DNA from: Flavicella sp965243265
GTDB lineage: Bacteria > Bacteroidota > Bacteroidia > Flavobacteriales > Flavobacteriaceae
Direction: 5' to 3'
NCBI GenBank assembly: GCA_965243265.1
Contig: CBDEUL010000005.1
Location: 372,001 to 436,000, forward strand
DNA: 64,000 nucleotides
Part shown: piece by piece, positions 8,160 to 16,099 of the stretch
How positions within the stretch are numbered: the stretch's first letter is position 1
How the letters are laid out: each line of letters opens with the position of its first letter
The notes under the pieces: generated by a model
What the model saw: only the letters and a program-made list of their open reading frames with translations
What the model was told of the DNA's origin: nothing
Databases searched by the model: none
Program-made: the position numbers and the translations under genes

Positions 8160-9509
8160 TTAGAAGCATTTTTCAACAACCTCTTTCATAACAGAGTAAG
8201 AAGTTGAAGCCCCAGGAGAAGCTCCTAATAACGCTCCAATAGTTTTGTCTTTTGATATAATAACTTCTGTACCAAACTCTAGTTTACCAGATCGTTTTTT
8301 GTCCTTTTTTATAATTTGAACACGTTGTCCGGCAACTACTAATTTCCAATCTTCATCATTTGCTTCAGGATAAAATTCTCGTAACATATCCATACGATCT
8401 TTGAATTTTAAACTTACCTGCTTTACTAGGTAACCCACTAAAGGAAGGTTTTTATAACCGGCACCTAAAAGGCTCATGATATTGTCAAATTCAACAGACT
8501 TTGGTAAATCAAACATAGAACCGTGTTTTAAGAACTTTGTAGTAAAACCGGCATAAGGCCCAAATAACAATTCTTTACGTCCATTGATCACACGAGTGTC
8601 CATATGAGGAACCGACATTGGTGGCGATCCTTTTTTTGCTTTTCCGTAAACTTTAGCGTTGTGCTGTTCAATAACTTCTGGGTTGGTACAACGCAACCAC
8701 AATCCACTAATAGGGAAACCTCCGTAACCTCTGGCTTCTTTAATGTCAGATTTTTCTAATAATGAAAGTGCGCCTCCACCAGCACCAATAAATACATAAT
8801 TGGACACTATTTTCCAGTGTTTACCTACATTTTGCCCTTTAATAGTTAACAACCAACGCTTGTTTTTTGTTTGTTGTAAGTTGTAAACATTGCTGTTGTT
8901 GATTAGTTCAACATTGTCTTGTTTTCCTAAGAAGCGGAATATTTGTTCGGCAATTTCACCAAAGTTTACATCAAACCCTTTTTCAACATACGTAGCGGCA
9001 ACTTTTGCTTTTTTCTTTCTACCTTCCATCATTAAAGGAAGCCACTCTTGAATTTGCTCAAAATCTTTTGAAAAAATCATTTCTTTGAAGTGAGAAATCT
9101 CTTTCAGAGCATTCCATCTTTTTTCTAAATAAGCAATGTTTTCTTTTCCTTCAACAAAACTGATATGAGGAACTGAATTGATGCATTTATTAATATTATG
9201 GATGTATCCTTTTTCTGCACAATCTTTCCAGAAGCCTAAAGTTTCGTTGAATTGTTCAGCTGTTTTTACAGCCTTACTAGTGTCAACTTTCCCTTTTTTT
9301 TCTGGAGTATAGTTTAACTCACAATTTCCTGCATGGCCAGTACCAGCATTATTCCAAGCTTCAGAACTTTCTTCTGCCATTTTAGGAAGCTTTTCAATAA
9401 CGGTAATTTTTTTACCAGGGAATTTCTCGTATAGTAAAATTGCAAGTGTAGCACTCATGATACCACCTCCAATTAACACGAAGTCGGAGTGTTTTAGTGT
9501 TTTAGACAT
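8160..9509 (-). CDS. mqo: Malate:quinone oxidoreductase (C-terminally short)
   Basis: This is a membrane-associated FAD enzyme that oxidises malate to oxaloacetate and passes electrons to menaquinone, bypassing soluble malate dehydrogenase. The N-terminal FAD motif is VLIGGGIMSATLA. SSEAWNNAGTGHAGNCELNYTP follows at about residues 48-69, and GASPGAST is near the end. Most Mqo proteins continue for roughly 50 residues after this last motif. Here the chain stops after VEKCF, giving 449 residues against about 490-500. The stop is followed at once by the shared terminator, so this looks like a settled short form rather than a recent break. A -7 element lies 38 bases upstream. Confidence 0.92.
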   Translation of the reverse strand: MSKTLKHSDFVLIGGGIMSATLAILLYEKFPGKKITVIEKLPKMAEESSEAWNNAGTGHAGNCELNYTPEKKGKVDTSKAVKTAEQFNETLGFWKDCAEKGYIHNINKCINSVPHISFVEGKENIAYLEKRWNALKEISHFKEMIFSKDFEQIQEWLPLMMEGRKKKAKVAATYVEKGFDVNFGEIAEQIFRFLGKQDNVELINNSNVYNLQQTKNKRWLLTIKGQNVGKHWKIVSNYVFIGAGGGALSLLEKSDIKEARGYGGFPISGLWLRCTNPEVIEQHNAKVYGKAKKGSPPMSVPHMDTRVINGRKELLFGPYAGFTTKFLKHGSMFDLPKSVEFDNIMSLLGAGYKNLPLVGYLVKQVSLKFKDRMDMLREFYPEANDEDWKLVVAGQRVQIIKKDKKRSGKLEFGTEVIISKDKTIGALLGASPGASTSYSVMKEVVEKCF

Positions 9510-9547
9510 TTTTGGGTCTTAAAAAGTTGTTGTTGTCGTTGTTCGTA

Positions 9548-9555
9548 CAAATATA
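9548..9555 (-). promoter_or_regulatory. -7 element of the mqo promoter
   Basis: The minus strand reads TATATTTG, an exact TAnnTTTG match, 38 bases upstream of the mqo ATG. Confidence 0.5.
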
Positions 9556-9643
9556 GTGGATTATCATGATATTTGTCACATATGTTTTTTGTAAGATTGT
9601 AGTAAGTTTACGACAAAGATTAAAATTAAATAAGACCGTAATT

Positions 9644-10003
9644 ATGACAGAATTATTGACGAAGGAAGCTTTTCTTGAAAAGGTTTTCAATTTTGAGAAA
9701 AATAAAGAGTGGGAGTTTGCAGGAGAGATACCTTGTATTATAGATTTTTATGCAGACTGGTGTGGGCCATGTAAGTCACTTGCTCCTGTTTTAGAGCAAT
9801 TGAGTGAAGAGTACAAAGGCAAAATAAATATATATAAAGTAGATACAGAGGCAGAACAAGAGTTGTCTGGGGCATTTGCTATACGAAGTATTCCGTCAAT
9901 GTTGTTTTGTCCTGTAGGAGAAAAACCACAAATGGCACAGGGGGCTTTGCCTAAGCAAGATTTAGAAAGAGTTATAAAGGAAGTCCTTAAAGTAGAAAAA
10001 TAA
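9644..10003 (+). CDS. Thioredoxin
   Basis: This is a 119-residue cytoplasmic thiol-disulfide reductase. The active site is WCGPC with Cys40 and Cys43, preceded by IIDFYAD; the cis-proline loop is SIPSM. The open frame extends 26 codons further upstream, but that part is basic and unlike thioredoxin and runs through promoter-like sequence. The ATG at 9644 is therefore the likely start. It is transcribed alone, divergent from mqo and followed by its own terminator. Which of the cell's thioredoxins it corresponds to cannot be decided. Confidence 0.93.
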   Translation: MTELLTKEAFLEKVFNFEKNKEWEFAGEIPCIIDFYADWCGPCKSLAPVLEQLSEEYKGKINIYKVDTEAEQELSGAFAIRSIPSMLFCPVGEKPQMAQGALPKQDLERVIKEVLKVEK

Positions 10004-10023
10004 ATTTTTTGTTTTCAATTTTG

Positions 10024-10060
10024 CCGCTCTTTATTAAAGTGTAATAAAGGGCGGTTTTTT
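10024..10060 (+). terminator. Terminator of the thioredoxin gene
   Basis: A 13-bp stem (10024-10036 with 10042-10054, one G-U pair, core CCGCTCTTTATTA) has a five-base loop and is followed by a T run. Confidence 0.85.
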
Positions 10061-10100
10061 ATTTATAAAAGTTTTAAAAAAAGGAATTGAAGATTTAGTT

Positions 10101-10108
10101 TACTTTTG
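10101..10108 (+). promoter_or_regulatory. -7 element of the LuxE-like gene
   Basis: TACTTTTG matches TAnnTTTG exactly and ends 20 bases before the GTG start. Confidence 0.5.
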
Positions 10109-10128
10109 TAAAAAAATAGAGAGCATAC

Positions 10129-11103
10129 GTGAATACTAGTATTTTTAAAGATTTAAAAGAGTTTGATTTTAATCAGCTGGCATTGGAGGTTTTTCAATAT
10201 CAGGTTAAAAATAATTTGGTGTATAAGAAGTATGTTTCTTTATTGAATATAGAACCTTCTGAAGTGAAAAAAGTAAGTGAAATACCTTTTTTACCAATTC
10301 AGTTTTTTAAAAGTCATGAAGTTATATCAGGAAACAATTCTATAGAAGAAGTATTTTTGAGTAGTGGTACTACAGGTATGCAGCAGAGTAGGCATTTAGT
10401 ATCGGATGTTGCTGTTTATGAAAAAAGCTATTTAAAGGGGTTCCAGCATTTTTATGGAGCTGTTGAAGAATATGTGGTTTTGGCATTGTTGCCAGCTTAT
10501 TTGGAAAGAAAAGGATCTTCTTTAGTTTATATGGTAGATGATTTGATTCAAAAATCTAAGCATTCCGAAAGTGGTTTTTATTTAGATGATTTAGAAGGGT
10601 TAAAGAAAAACTTACTAAAATTAGAATCTGAAGGAAAAAAAGTATTGCTAATAGGAGTTTCATTTGCGTTGTTAGATTTGATTGAATTGCATCAGTTTTC
10701 TTTGAAACATACTATTGTTATGGAAACAGGAGGAATGAAGGGGAGACGTAAAGAAATGATTCGTGAGGAATTACATTCCGTGTTAAAGAAAGGTTTTGGA
10801 GTACTAGAAATTCATTCGGAATATGGAATGACCGAATTGTTAAGTCAAGGATACTCAAAAGGGCACGGTGTTTTTAAAACAGTACCTTGGATGAAGGTAT
10901 TGATAAGAGATACAGAAGCCCCTTTAAGTCTGTTACCAAAAGGAAAATCAGGAGGAGTTAATGTAATTGATTTAGCAAATTATAATTCGTGTTCTTTTAT
11001 AGCCACTCAAGATTTAGGAAAAATACATACTAATGATACATTCGAAATCTTAGGGCGTTTTGATAATTCTGATATTCGAGGTTGTAATTTGTTAGTGCAA
11101 TAG
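10129..11103 (+). CDS. LuxE-like acyl-protein synthetase / adenylate-forming enzyme
   Basis: This 324-residue protein has the LuxE/phenylacetate-CoA-ligase-like layout. IPFLPIQFFKSHEV is in the first third. The phosphate-binding segment VFLSSGTTG follows at about residues 80-90, then an ETGGMKGRR motif and the adenylate-contacting HSEYGMTELLSQ. Family members activate a carboxylic acid as an acyl-adenylate and pass it to a protein or other acceptor. No luciferase or acyl-reductase (LuxC) genes are nearby, so a bioluminescence role has no support. I recall similar orphans in Bacteroidota, where the acid substrate is unknown. It starts at a GTG after an exact -7 element; no ATG fits. Confidence 0.82.
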   Translation: MNTSIFKDLKEFDFNQLALEVFQYQVKNNLVYKKYVSLLNIEPSEVKKVSEIPFLPIQFFKSHEVISGNNSIEEVFLSSGTTGMQQSRHLVSDVAVYEKSYLKGFQHFYGAVEEYVVLALLPAYLERKGSSLVYMVDDLIQKSKHSESGFYLDDLEGLKKNLLKLESEGKKVLLIGVSFALLDLIELHQFSLKHTIVMETGGMKGRRKEMIREELHSVLKKGFGVLEIHSEYGMTELLSQGYSKGHGVFKTVPWMKVLIRDTEAPLSLLPKGKSGGVNVIDLANYNSCSFIATQDLGKIHTNDTFEILGRFDNSDIRGCNLLVQ

Positions 11104-11130
11104 AACTCTGATTATTAGGTTAATCGTTCC

Positions 11131-11280
11131 GACGAAGGAGGGGGTATCAAGATCCTTCGGTATTGTGTGGTATTACATTTCGATACAATTTCTCCCTACG
11201 GTCAAAATCACTCGATGAGACAGTTGTTTGTTTTTTTAAGTCGAGTGCGCTTACGAAGGAAGCGTGTATCGAGACCTATT
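11131..11280. repeat. Cluster of three REP-like palindromic repeat units
   Basis: Three related units occupy most of the gap after the LuxE-like gene. The unit at 11131-11159 reads ACGAAGGAGG..GTATCAAGA and folds through CGAAGGA/TCCTTCG. The unit at about 11180-11218 has TCGATAC at one end and CACTCGATGA at the other. The unit at 11241-11276 carries TCGAGTG..ACGAAGGAAGCG..GTATCGAGACC and is in the opposite orientation to the second. A related unit occurs at 47933-47974. Short open frames crossing this region are not genes. Confidence 0.7.
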
Positions 11281-11350
11281 ATTTTTTGCATTTTTTGTAA
11301 TTCCCCTTTTTTGTTTTCGACTATGAGTAAAACAAAATTCAAAATTACAT

Positions 11351-11791
11351 ATGAAAACCTATTTCTCAATTTTCCTGTTTTTTTCCGTTATTTCAGCGTT
11401 TTCTCAGAAAGAATACAATACCAATAAAAAAGGTTTTATAGCTGATGGTTATGATGTGGTGTCTTATTTTAGCAATAAGGCTGTTGAAGGGGATAAAGAA
11501 TTTACTCTAGAGTATAAAGGAGTCAAGTACCAATTTGTTTCAGACGAGAATTTGAAAAAATTTGTTTCGAACCCAAAAAAATACACTCCCCAGTATGGTG
11601 GGTGGTGTGCGTATGCTATCGGAGCTAAAAATGAAAAAGTAAAAATAAACCCTGATACTTTTGAAATTAGAGATGGAAAACTGTACTTGTTTTACAACGC
11701 TTGGGGAATTAATACTTTAGAACTTTGGAATAAAGAAGGGGCAGAAGAATTACAAAAGCAGGCAGATAAAAATTGGAATGTTCTTAAATAA
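11351..11791 (+). CDS. Secreted YHS-domain protein
   Basis: This is a 146-residue protein with a signal peptide (about residues 1-18, ending SAFSQ). The YHS-like domain follows: GFIADGYDVVSYF, YKGVKYQFVSDENLKKF, then YGGWCAYAI. YHS domains are small, often metal-binding modules named after a Tyr-His-Ser motif. This one keeps the surrounding pattern but has no obvious HS pair, so metal binding is uncertain. It likely resides in the periplasm. It is transcribed alone and ends at a bidirectional terminator. Function unknown. Confidence 0.82.
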   Translation: MKTYFSIFLFFSVISAFSQKEYNTNKKGFIADGYDVVSYFSNKAVEGDKEFTLEYKGVKYQFVSDENLKKFVSNPKKYTPQYGGWCAYAIGAKNEKVKINPDTFEIRDGKLYLFYNAWGINTLELWNKEGAEELQKQADKNWNVLK

Positions 11792-11838
11792 AAGAACTTT
11801 TATAATGATTGTGAGACAATATAAATTTTAGTCATAAA

Positions 11839-11869
11839 AAAAGGGTTGAAACTAAGTTTCAACCCTTTT
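11839..11869. terminator. Bidirectional terminator between the YHS gene and tyrS
   Basis: A 15-bp perfect inverted repeat (11839-11853 with 11855-11869, core GGGTTGAAACT) has A-rich and T-rich flanks, between convergent genes. Confidence 0.85.
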
Positions 11870-11886
11870 GTTTTTTATAAGATGAC

Positions 11887-13176
11887 TTAGTTTACCTTTA
11901 ATAAAAAGTAACTCTTTTTCCCTCGTTGTAACAAAACATATTTGTTAGCAATTAAATCATTGGTTGTTATAGAGAAACCGTCTTTTACTTTTTCTTTATT
12001 TACAGAAATAGAGTTTTCTTTTAAAGCTCTTCTTGCCTCTCCATTAGATTTTAAGAAACCAGTTTCAGCAAAAGCAGCTACAATATCTAGCCCTTCTTCT
12101 ATTTGATTTTTTTCAATTTCTGCTTGTGGTACTCCAGAAAATACATCTAAGAAAGTTTGTTCGTCCAAAGATTTTAGGTCATTGGCAGTAGATTTTCCAA
12201 ATAAAATATTAGATGCTTTTAATGCGTTTTCGTAATCTTCTTCAGAATGTACAAGTATCGTAACTTCTTTAGCAATTGTTTTTTGTAACAATCGTGTATG
12301 CGGAGCCTCGGCGTGCTCTGCAATTAGTTTTTCTATCGTTTCTTTGTCTAAAAATGTGAATTTCTTGATAAAGTCAATAGAATCTTCATCAGAAGAGTTT
12401 AACCAGTATTGGTAAAATTTATATACAGAAGTTCTGCCTTTGTCTAGCCAAACATTTCCTCCCTCTGATTTTCCAAACTTTGTACCGTCAGCTTTTGTAA
12501 TCAATGGGCACGTCATAGCATATGCTTTTCCTTGCGCTTTTCTTCTCACTAATTCTGTACCTGTAGTAATGTTTCCCCATTGATCAGAACCTCCCATTTG
12601 CAGTTTGCAATTTTTGTGTTCGTATAAATGTAAAAAGTCATATCCTTGGAATAGTTGGTATGTAAATTCAGTAAAAGACATTCCATCACCCTCACCACTT
12701 ACACGCTTTTTTACAGATTCTTTGGCCATCATGTAGTTTACCGTAAGATGTTTACCAATGTCTCTAACAAAATCGATTAGAGAAAATTCTTTCATCCAAT
12801 CGTAGTTGTTTACAAGTTCAGCAGCATTTGCAGCATCGCTATTAAAATCTAAAAAACGTTCTAGTTGACTTTTAACTCCTGCAATGTTTTTATTCAAGGC
12901 TTCTTCGTCTAACAAATTACGTTCAGCTGATTTTCCTGAAGGATCTCCAATCATTCCCGTAGCACCACCAACTAAGGCAATAGGTTTGTGTCCCGAACGT
13001 TGAAAATGCATTAAAATGATGATAGGTATCAAACTACCAATATGTAAAGAGTCTGCAGTAGGATCAAATCCAATATAACCCGTAGTTACCTCTTTGTTTA
13101 ATAGTTCTTCAGTTCCAGGCATCATGTCGTGTAACATGCCTCTCCATTTCAATTCTTCAATGAAATTTGTTGTCAT
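11887..13176 (-). CDS. tyrS: Tyrosine--tRNA ligase
   Basis: This class I synthetase charges tRNA-Tyr. The 429-residue protein has the HIGH-type motif as LHIGSL (about residue 40), the tyrosine-pocket segment MGGSDQWGN, and the KMSKS loop as KFGKSEG. A C-terminal S4 RNA-binding domain is present (about residues 360-429, with LKSNGEARRALKENSI). The length is normal. The ATG lies 17 bases after an exact -7 element on the minus strand. It is monocistronic. Confidence 0.97.
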   Translation of the reverse strand: MTTNFIEELKWRGMLHDMMPGTEELLNKEVTTGYIGFDPTADSLHIGSLIPIIILMHFQRSGHKPIALVGGATGMIGDPSGKSAERNLLDEEALNKNIAGVKSQLERFLDFNSDAANAAELVNNYDWMKEFSLIDFVRDIGKHLTVNYMMAKESVKKRVSGEGDGMSFTEFTYQLFQGYDFLHLYEHKNCKLQMGGSDQWGNITTGTELVRRKAQGKAYAMTCPLITKADGTKFGKSEGGNVWLDKGRTSVYKFYQYWLNSSDEDSIDFIKKFTFLDKETIEKLIAEHAEAPHTRLLQKTIAKEVTILVHSEEDYENALKASNILFGKSTANDLKSLDEQTFLDVFSGVPQAEIEKNQIEEGLDIVAAFAETGFLKSNGEARRALKENSISVNKEKVKDGFSITTNDLIANKYVLLQRGKKSYFLLKVN

Positions 13177-13193
13177 TTTTGTCAGATTTTGGG

Positions 13194-13201
13194 CAAAGAT
13201 A
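13194..13201 (-). promoter_or_regulatory. -7 element of the tyrS promoter
   Basis: The minus strand reads TATCTTTG, an exact TAnnTTTG match, 17 bases upstream of the tyrS ATG. The leader is short, leaving no room for a T-box. Confidence 0.5.
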
Positions 13202-13308
13202 CTGTTTCAGATAGTAATTAACAATCTGTAAATGTTAATGAGTTTATTGTTTAAGGATAATTACTTATTGCCTATTGTAAAATGGTAATTTTAGTATATT
13301 TTCGTTGC

Positions 13309-14349
13309 ATGATTTTAGTAACAGGAGGTACCGGAATGCTAGGAGCACATTTGTTGTTTCAGCTTGTGAAAAAAGGTGAAAAAGTAAGGGCTATTAGAAG
13401 GTCTACAAGTTCGTTAGAACGTGTAAAGAAGGTGTTTGGGTATTTTTCTGATGATGCTACTGTTTTGTTTTCTAATATTGAATGGGTAACTGCTGATGTT
13501 ACAAATGTATCCTCATTAGAGCAGGCTTTTAAAGGAGTTAAGAGGGTATATCATGTGGCTGCCTTGGTTTCTTTTGATGAAAAGGATCATAAAAAAATGC
13601 GTGCTGTAAATATTGGAGGAACTGCTAATGTGGTTAATTTATGTATAGCCAACGCTGTTGAAAAGTTGTGTTTTGTAAGCTCTATAGCTGCGGTTGCAAA
13701 AACGGTTCATAAGGATTTGATTGATGAGGAGGATGAGTTTAACATAGAAACCAATAACTATAGTTACGCCATTACAAAGTATGGTGCAGAAATGGAAGTT
13801 TGGAGAGGTGCTCAAGAAGGGTTGGATGTAGCAATTGTTAATCCAGGTATTATTTTAGGAGCAGGGTATTGGAAAGAAAACTCAGGATTGTTATTCTCAA
13901 ATGTATACAAAGGTTTCCCTTTTTATACAGAAGGTGTTACAGGGTTTGTAGGGGTGAATGATGTGGTTCAGGTGTTGATGAAGCTTATGAATAGTTCTGT
14001 AAAAAACGAACGGTTTATTTTAGTATCTGAAAATTTAAGTTTTCAGAAGGTGTTTGGACTTATTGCAGATCAGTTTGGAAAAAAACATCCTACAATTAAA
14101 GTAACTCCTTTTTTAGCGAGTATAGTATGGCCTTTTACTTTGTTAAAGGCTCGATTAACAAATACTTCAAATACATTTACAAAGCATACAGCTACTTCTG
14201 TAAATAATAAGTTTTTTTACGATGCTTCTAAGCTTAAGGAAGCATTGGGGTTTGAGTTTGAAACAATTCAACAAGTTGTAGAAGAAGTTGCTAAGTTTTA
14301 TAAGTCAGAAATATCTTCGTCTAACATGGTCATGTCTTCAAGAGATTGA
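13309..14349 (+). CDS. NAD-dependent epimerase/dehydratase family protein (extended SDR)
   Basis: This 346-residue oxidoreductase has the SDR Rossmann motif at its very start (ILVTGGTGMLGAHLL). It also has VYHVAALVSF, the catalytic Ser region CFVSSIAAV and the YxxxK pair as YAITK. This layout matches the extended SDR group that includes dihydroflavonol-reductase-like and 3-beta-HSD-like enzymes; the substrate is unknown. The open frame allows an ATG at 13282, but TATATTTTCG just before 13309 looks like a near-consensus -7 element and the NAD motif begins right after Met at 13309. I chose 13309. Its 3' end overlaps the convergent DUF4296 gene by 52 bases. Confidence 0.85.
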   Translation: MILVTGGTGMLGAHLLFQLVKKGEKVRAIRRSTSSLERVKKVFGYFSDDATVLFSNIEWVTADVTNVSSLEQAFKGVKRVYHVAALVSFDEKDHKKMRAVNIGGTANVVNLCIANAVEKLCFVSSIAAVAKTVHKDLIDEEDEFNIETNNYSYAITKYGAEMEVWRGAQEGLDVAIVNPGIILGAGYWKENSGLLFSNVYKGFPFYTEGVTGFVGVNDVVQVLMKLMNSSVKNERFILVSENLSFQKVFGLIADQFGKKHPTIKVTPFLASIVWPFTLLKARLTNTSNTFTKHTATSVNNKFFYDASKLKEALGFEFETIQQVVEEVAKFYKSEISSSNMVMSSRD

Positions 14350-14744
14350 GGATCTATATTTTTGAGTTTTAAAATACTGTCTTTTCTAATGGAGTCTTTG
14401 ATTTTTTGAATTTTTTCGTATTTCGTGTGTAGTTCGGTAAGTCTTGCCTCCACTTCTTTATAAATAGCTTCATATTCGTCTATTCTACTAGTGTAGTAGT
14501 AATTACTTGTTCTAAATCGGGCGCTGTCAATACCATACTTTTCAAAAACCAAATGTGTATAATTCACATTTTTTATTTCCTGATTGTTTTTTAAAGGTTT
14601 TGCAGCAGTAGCAATGTATAAATCGGTTAGTAGGTTAACCATTTCATCTTTGCTAATGAGATCTTTAGGTTTTTTTAAAATCGTATTACTAGTACACCCA
14701 TAGGTGGTAACTAGTAATACGATGATGTAAAAATATTTTTGCAT
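14298..14744 (-). CDS. DUF4296 lipoprotein
   Basis: This 148-residue protein has a lipoprotein signal ending in TTYGC (Cys17). The DUF4296 signature follows (PKDLISKDEMVNLLTDLYIA region) and then a Lys/Glu-rich helical tail. The family is largely restricted to Bacteroidota and has no known function. The start overlaps the pyrC stop by one base, so it is translationally coupled to dihydroorotase and is third in the unit GT2 - pyrC - DUF4296. Its coding end lies inside the convergent SDR gene (52-base overlap). Confidence 0.87.
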   Translation of the reverse strand: MQKYFYIIVLLVTTYGCTSNTILKKPKDLISKDEMVNLLTDLYIATAAKPLKNNQEIKNVNYTHLVFEKYGIDSARFRTSNYYYTSRIDEYEAIYKEVEARLTELHTKYEKIQKIKDSIRKDSILKLKNIDPQSLEDMTMLDEDISDL

Positions 14745-16084
14745 TACGACCTGTTAAATTCGAGTCTTTTTCCTTTTGTAGTATCGTTGAATACTCCTTC
14801 GTTATAAATTAAGTTTCCGTTTACAAAGGTATGTGTAATTGTAGATTTAAATGTTGTTCCTTCAAAAGGAGACCATCCACATTTGTAAAGTGTATTCTCT
14901 TTAGTAGCTGTCCATTCTTTATCCATGTCAACTAAAACTAAATCAGCATAATATCCTTCTTTGATGTATCCACGTTTTTTGATTTCAAAAAGAATAGCGG
15001 GATTGTGACATAGTTTTTCTACTATTTTTTCGATACTAATTTTACCGTCTTTACTTGCGTTTATAAGAGCTGGTAAAGCGTGTTGTACTAAAGGCCCTCC
15101 ACTTGGTGCTTTGGTATATACTTGTTGTTTTTCTTCTAAGGTATGAGGTGCATGATCTGTTGCAATCACATCAATTCTGTCGTCTAACAAGGCTTCCCAA
15201 AGACCTTTTTTATCGTTAGCTGTTTTTACAGCTGGGTTCCATTTTATAAAAGTGCCTTTTTCCTCGTAATCACTATCATCAAAAGTTAGGTGGTGTACAC
15301 AAACTTCAGCAGTAATTTTTTTATCCCTTAAAGGGATGTCATTTCTAAAAAGGTTTGTTTCTTTTGCTGTTGATAGGTGAAATATATGTAAACGTGCTCC
15401 CGTTTCTTTTGCTAATTCAATTGCTTTTGAAGAAGATAGGTAGCAGGCTTCTTCACTACGAATAATAGGGTGGTATTTGATAGGAATATCGTCTCCAAAC
15501 TTATCAAGATGTTCTTTGAAGTTTCTTTTGATGGTATCTTCGTCTTCACAGTGAACAGAGATAACCATTTGAGTAGATGAGAATATTTTTCTTAAAACAT
15601 CTTCATCATCTACAAGCATATTTCCTGTAGATGATCCTAAAAATAATTTGATACCAGCAACAGTGTTTGGATCTGTTTTTAACAACTCGTCCAGATTGTC
15701 GTTTGTGCCACCAAACATAAATGAATAGTTTACATAAGATGTTTGTTTAGCAATTTCAAATTTGTTTTCAAGTAATTCTTGTGTGGTTGCTTGAGGTACT
15801 GTGTTGGGCATTTCTATAAAAGTAGTAATACCTCCAGCTGCAGCAGCTCTACTTTCGGTTCCAATATTTGCTTTGTGGGTTAGCCCAGGTTCGCGAAAGT
15901 GTACTTGATCATCAATGGCTCCAGGTAAAAGGTGTTTTCCTTTAGCATCAATTACTGTTGCATTTTCAGGAATTTCAATATTGTTACCTATTTCTGAGAT
16001 AAAATCTCCATTAATTAATACGTCTCCTTTGGTAGTTTTACCTTCGTTAACGATCTGTGCGTTTTTTATAATTGTAATGCTCAT
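14744..16084 (-). CDS. pyrC: Dihydroorotase (class I, Bacteroidota form)
   Basis: The enzyme cyclises N-carbamoyl-aspartate to dihydroorotate in pyrimidine synthesis. The 446-residue amidohydrolase has GIKLFLGSSTG with the likely carbamylated Lys, VISVHCED, LHIFHLSTAKE and VIATDHAPHT. The first metal motif, usually HxH, reads DDQVHFREPG here, with Gln60 in place of the first His and His62 kept. I recall this substitution from other Bacteroidota dihydroorotases, so the enzyme is probably active with an altered metal site. It lies 15 bases after the GT2 gene and overlaps DUF4296 by one base. Confidence 0.92.
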   Translation of the reverse strand: MSITIIKNAQIVNEGKTTKGDVLINGDFISEIGNNIEIPENATVIDAKGKHLLPGAIDDQVHFREPGLTHKANIGTESRAAAAGGITTFIEMPNTVPQATTQELLENKFEIAKQTSYVNYSFMFGGTNDNLDELLKTDPNTVAGIKLFLGSSTGNMLVDDEDVLRKIFSSTQMVISVHCEDEDTIKRNFKEHLDKFGDDIPIKYHPIIRSEEACYLSSSKAIELAKETGARLHIFHLSTAKETNLFRNDIPLRDKKITAEVCVHHLTFDDSDYEEKGTFIKWNPAVKTANDKKGLWEALLDDRIDVIATDHAPHTLEEKQQVYTKAPSGGPLVQHALPALINASKDGKISIEKIVEKLCHNPAILFEIKKRGYIKEGYYADLVLVDMDKEWTATKENTLYKCGWSPFEGTTFKSTITHTFVNGNLIYNEGVFNDTTKGKRLEFNRS

Positions 16085-16099
16085 GGTATAATAGGTTTA

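Noticed and set aside
10129..11103. A bioluminescence (lux) operon suggested by the LuxE-like gene
   Set aside because: No luxA, luxB, luxC or luxD homologue is nearby, and orphan LuxE-like proteins are not specific to light production.
11167..11427. An 86-residue open frame over the REP-like repeats and the start of the YHS gene
   Set aside because: It is out of frame with the YHS signal peptide, is composed of repeat sequence and has no promoter of its own.
13177..13308. Possible T-box or other riboswitch before tyrS
   Set aside because: The tyrS leader is under 20 bases from its -7 element, with no structure in it.
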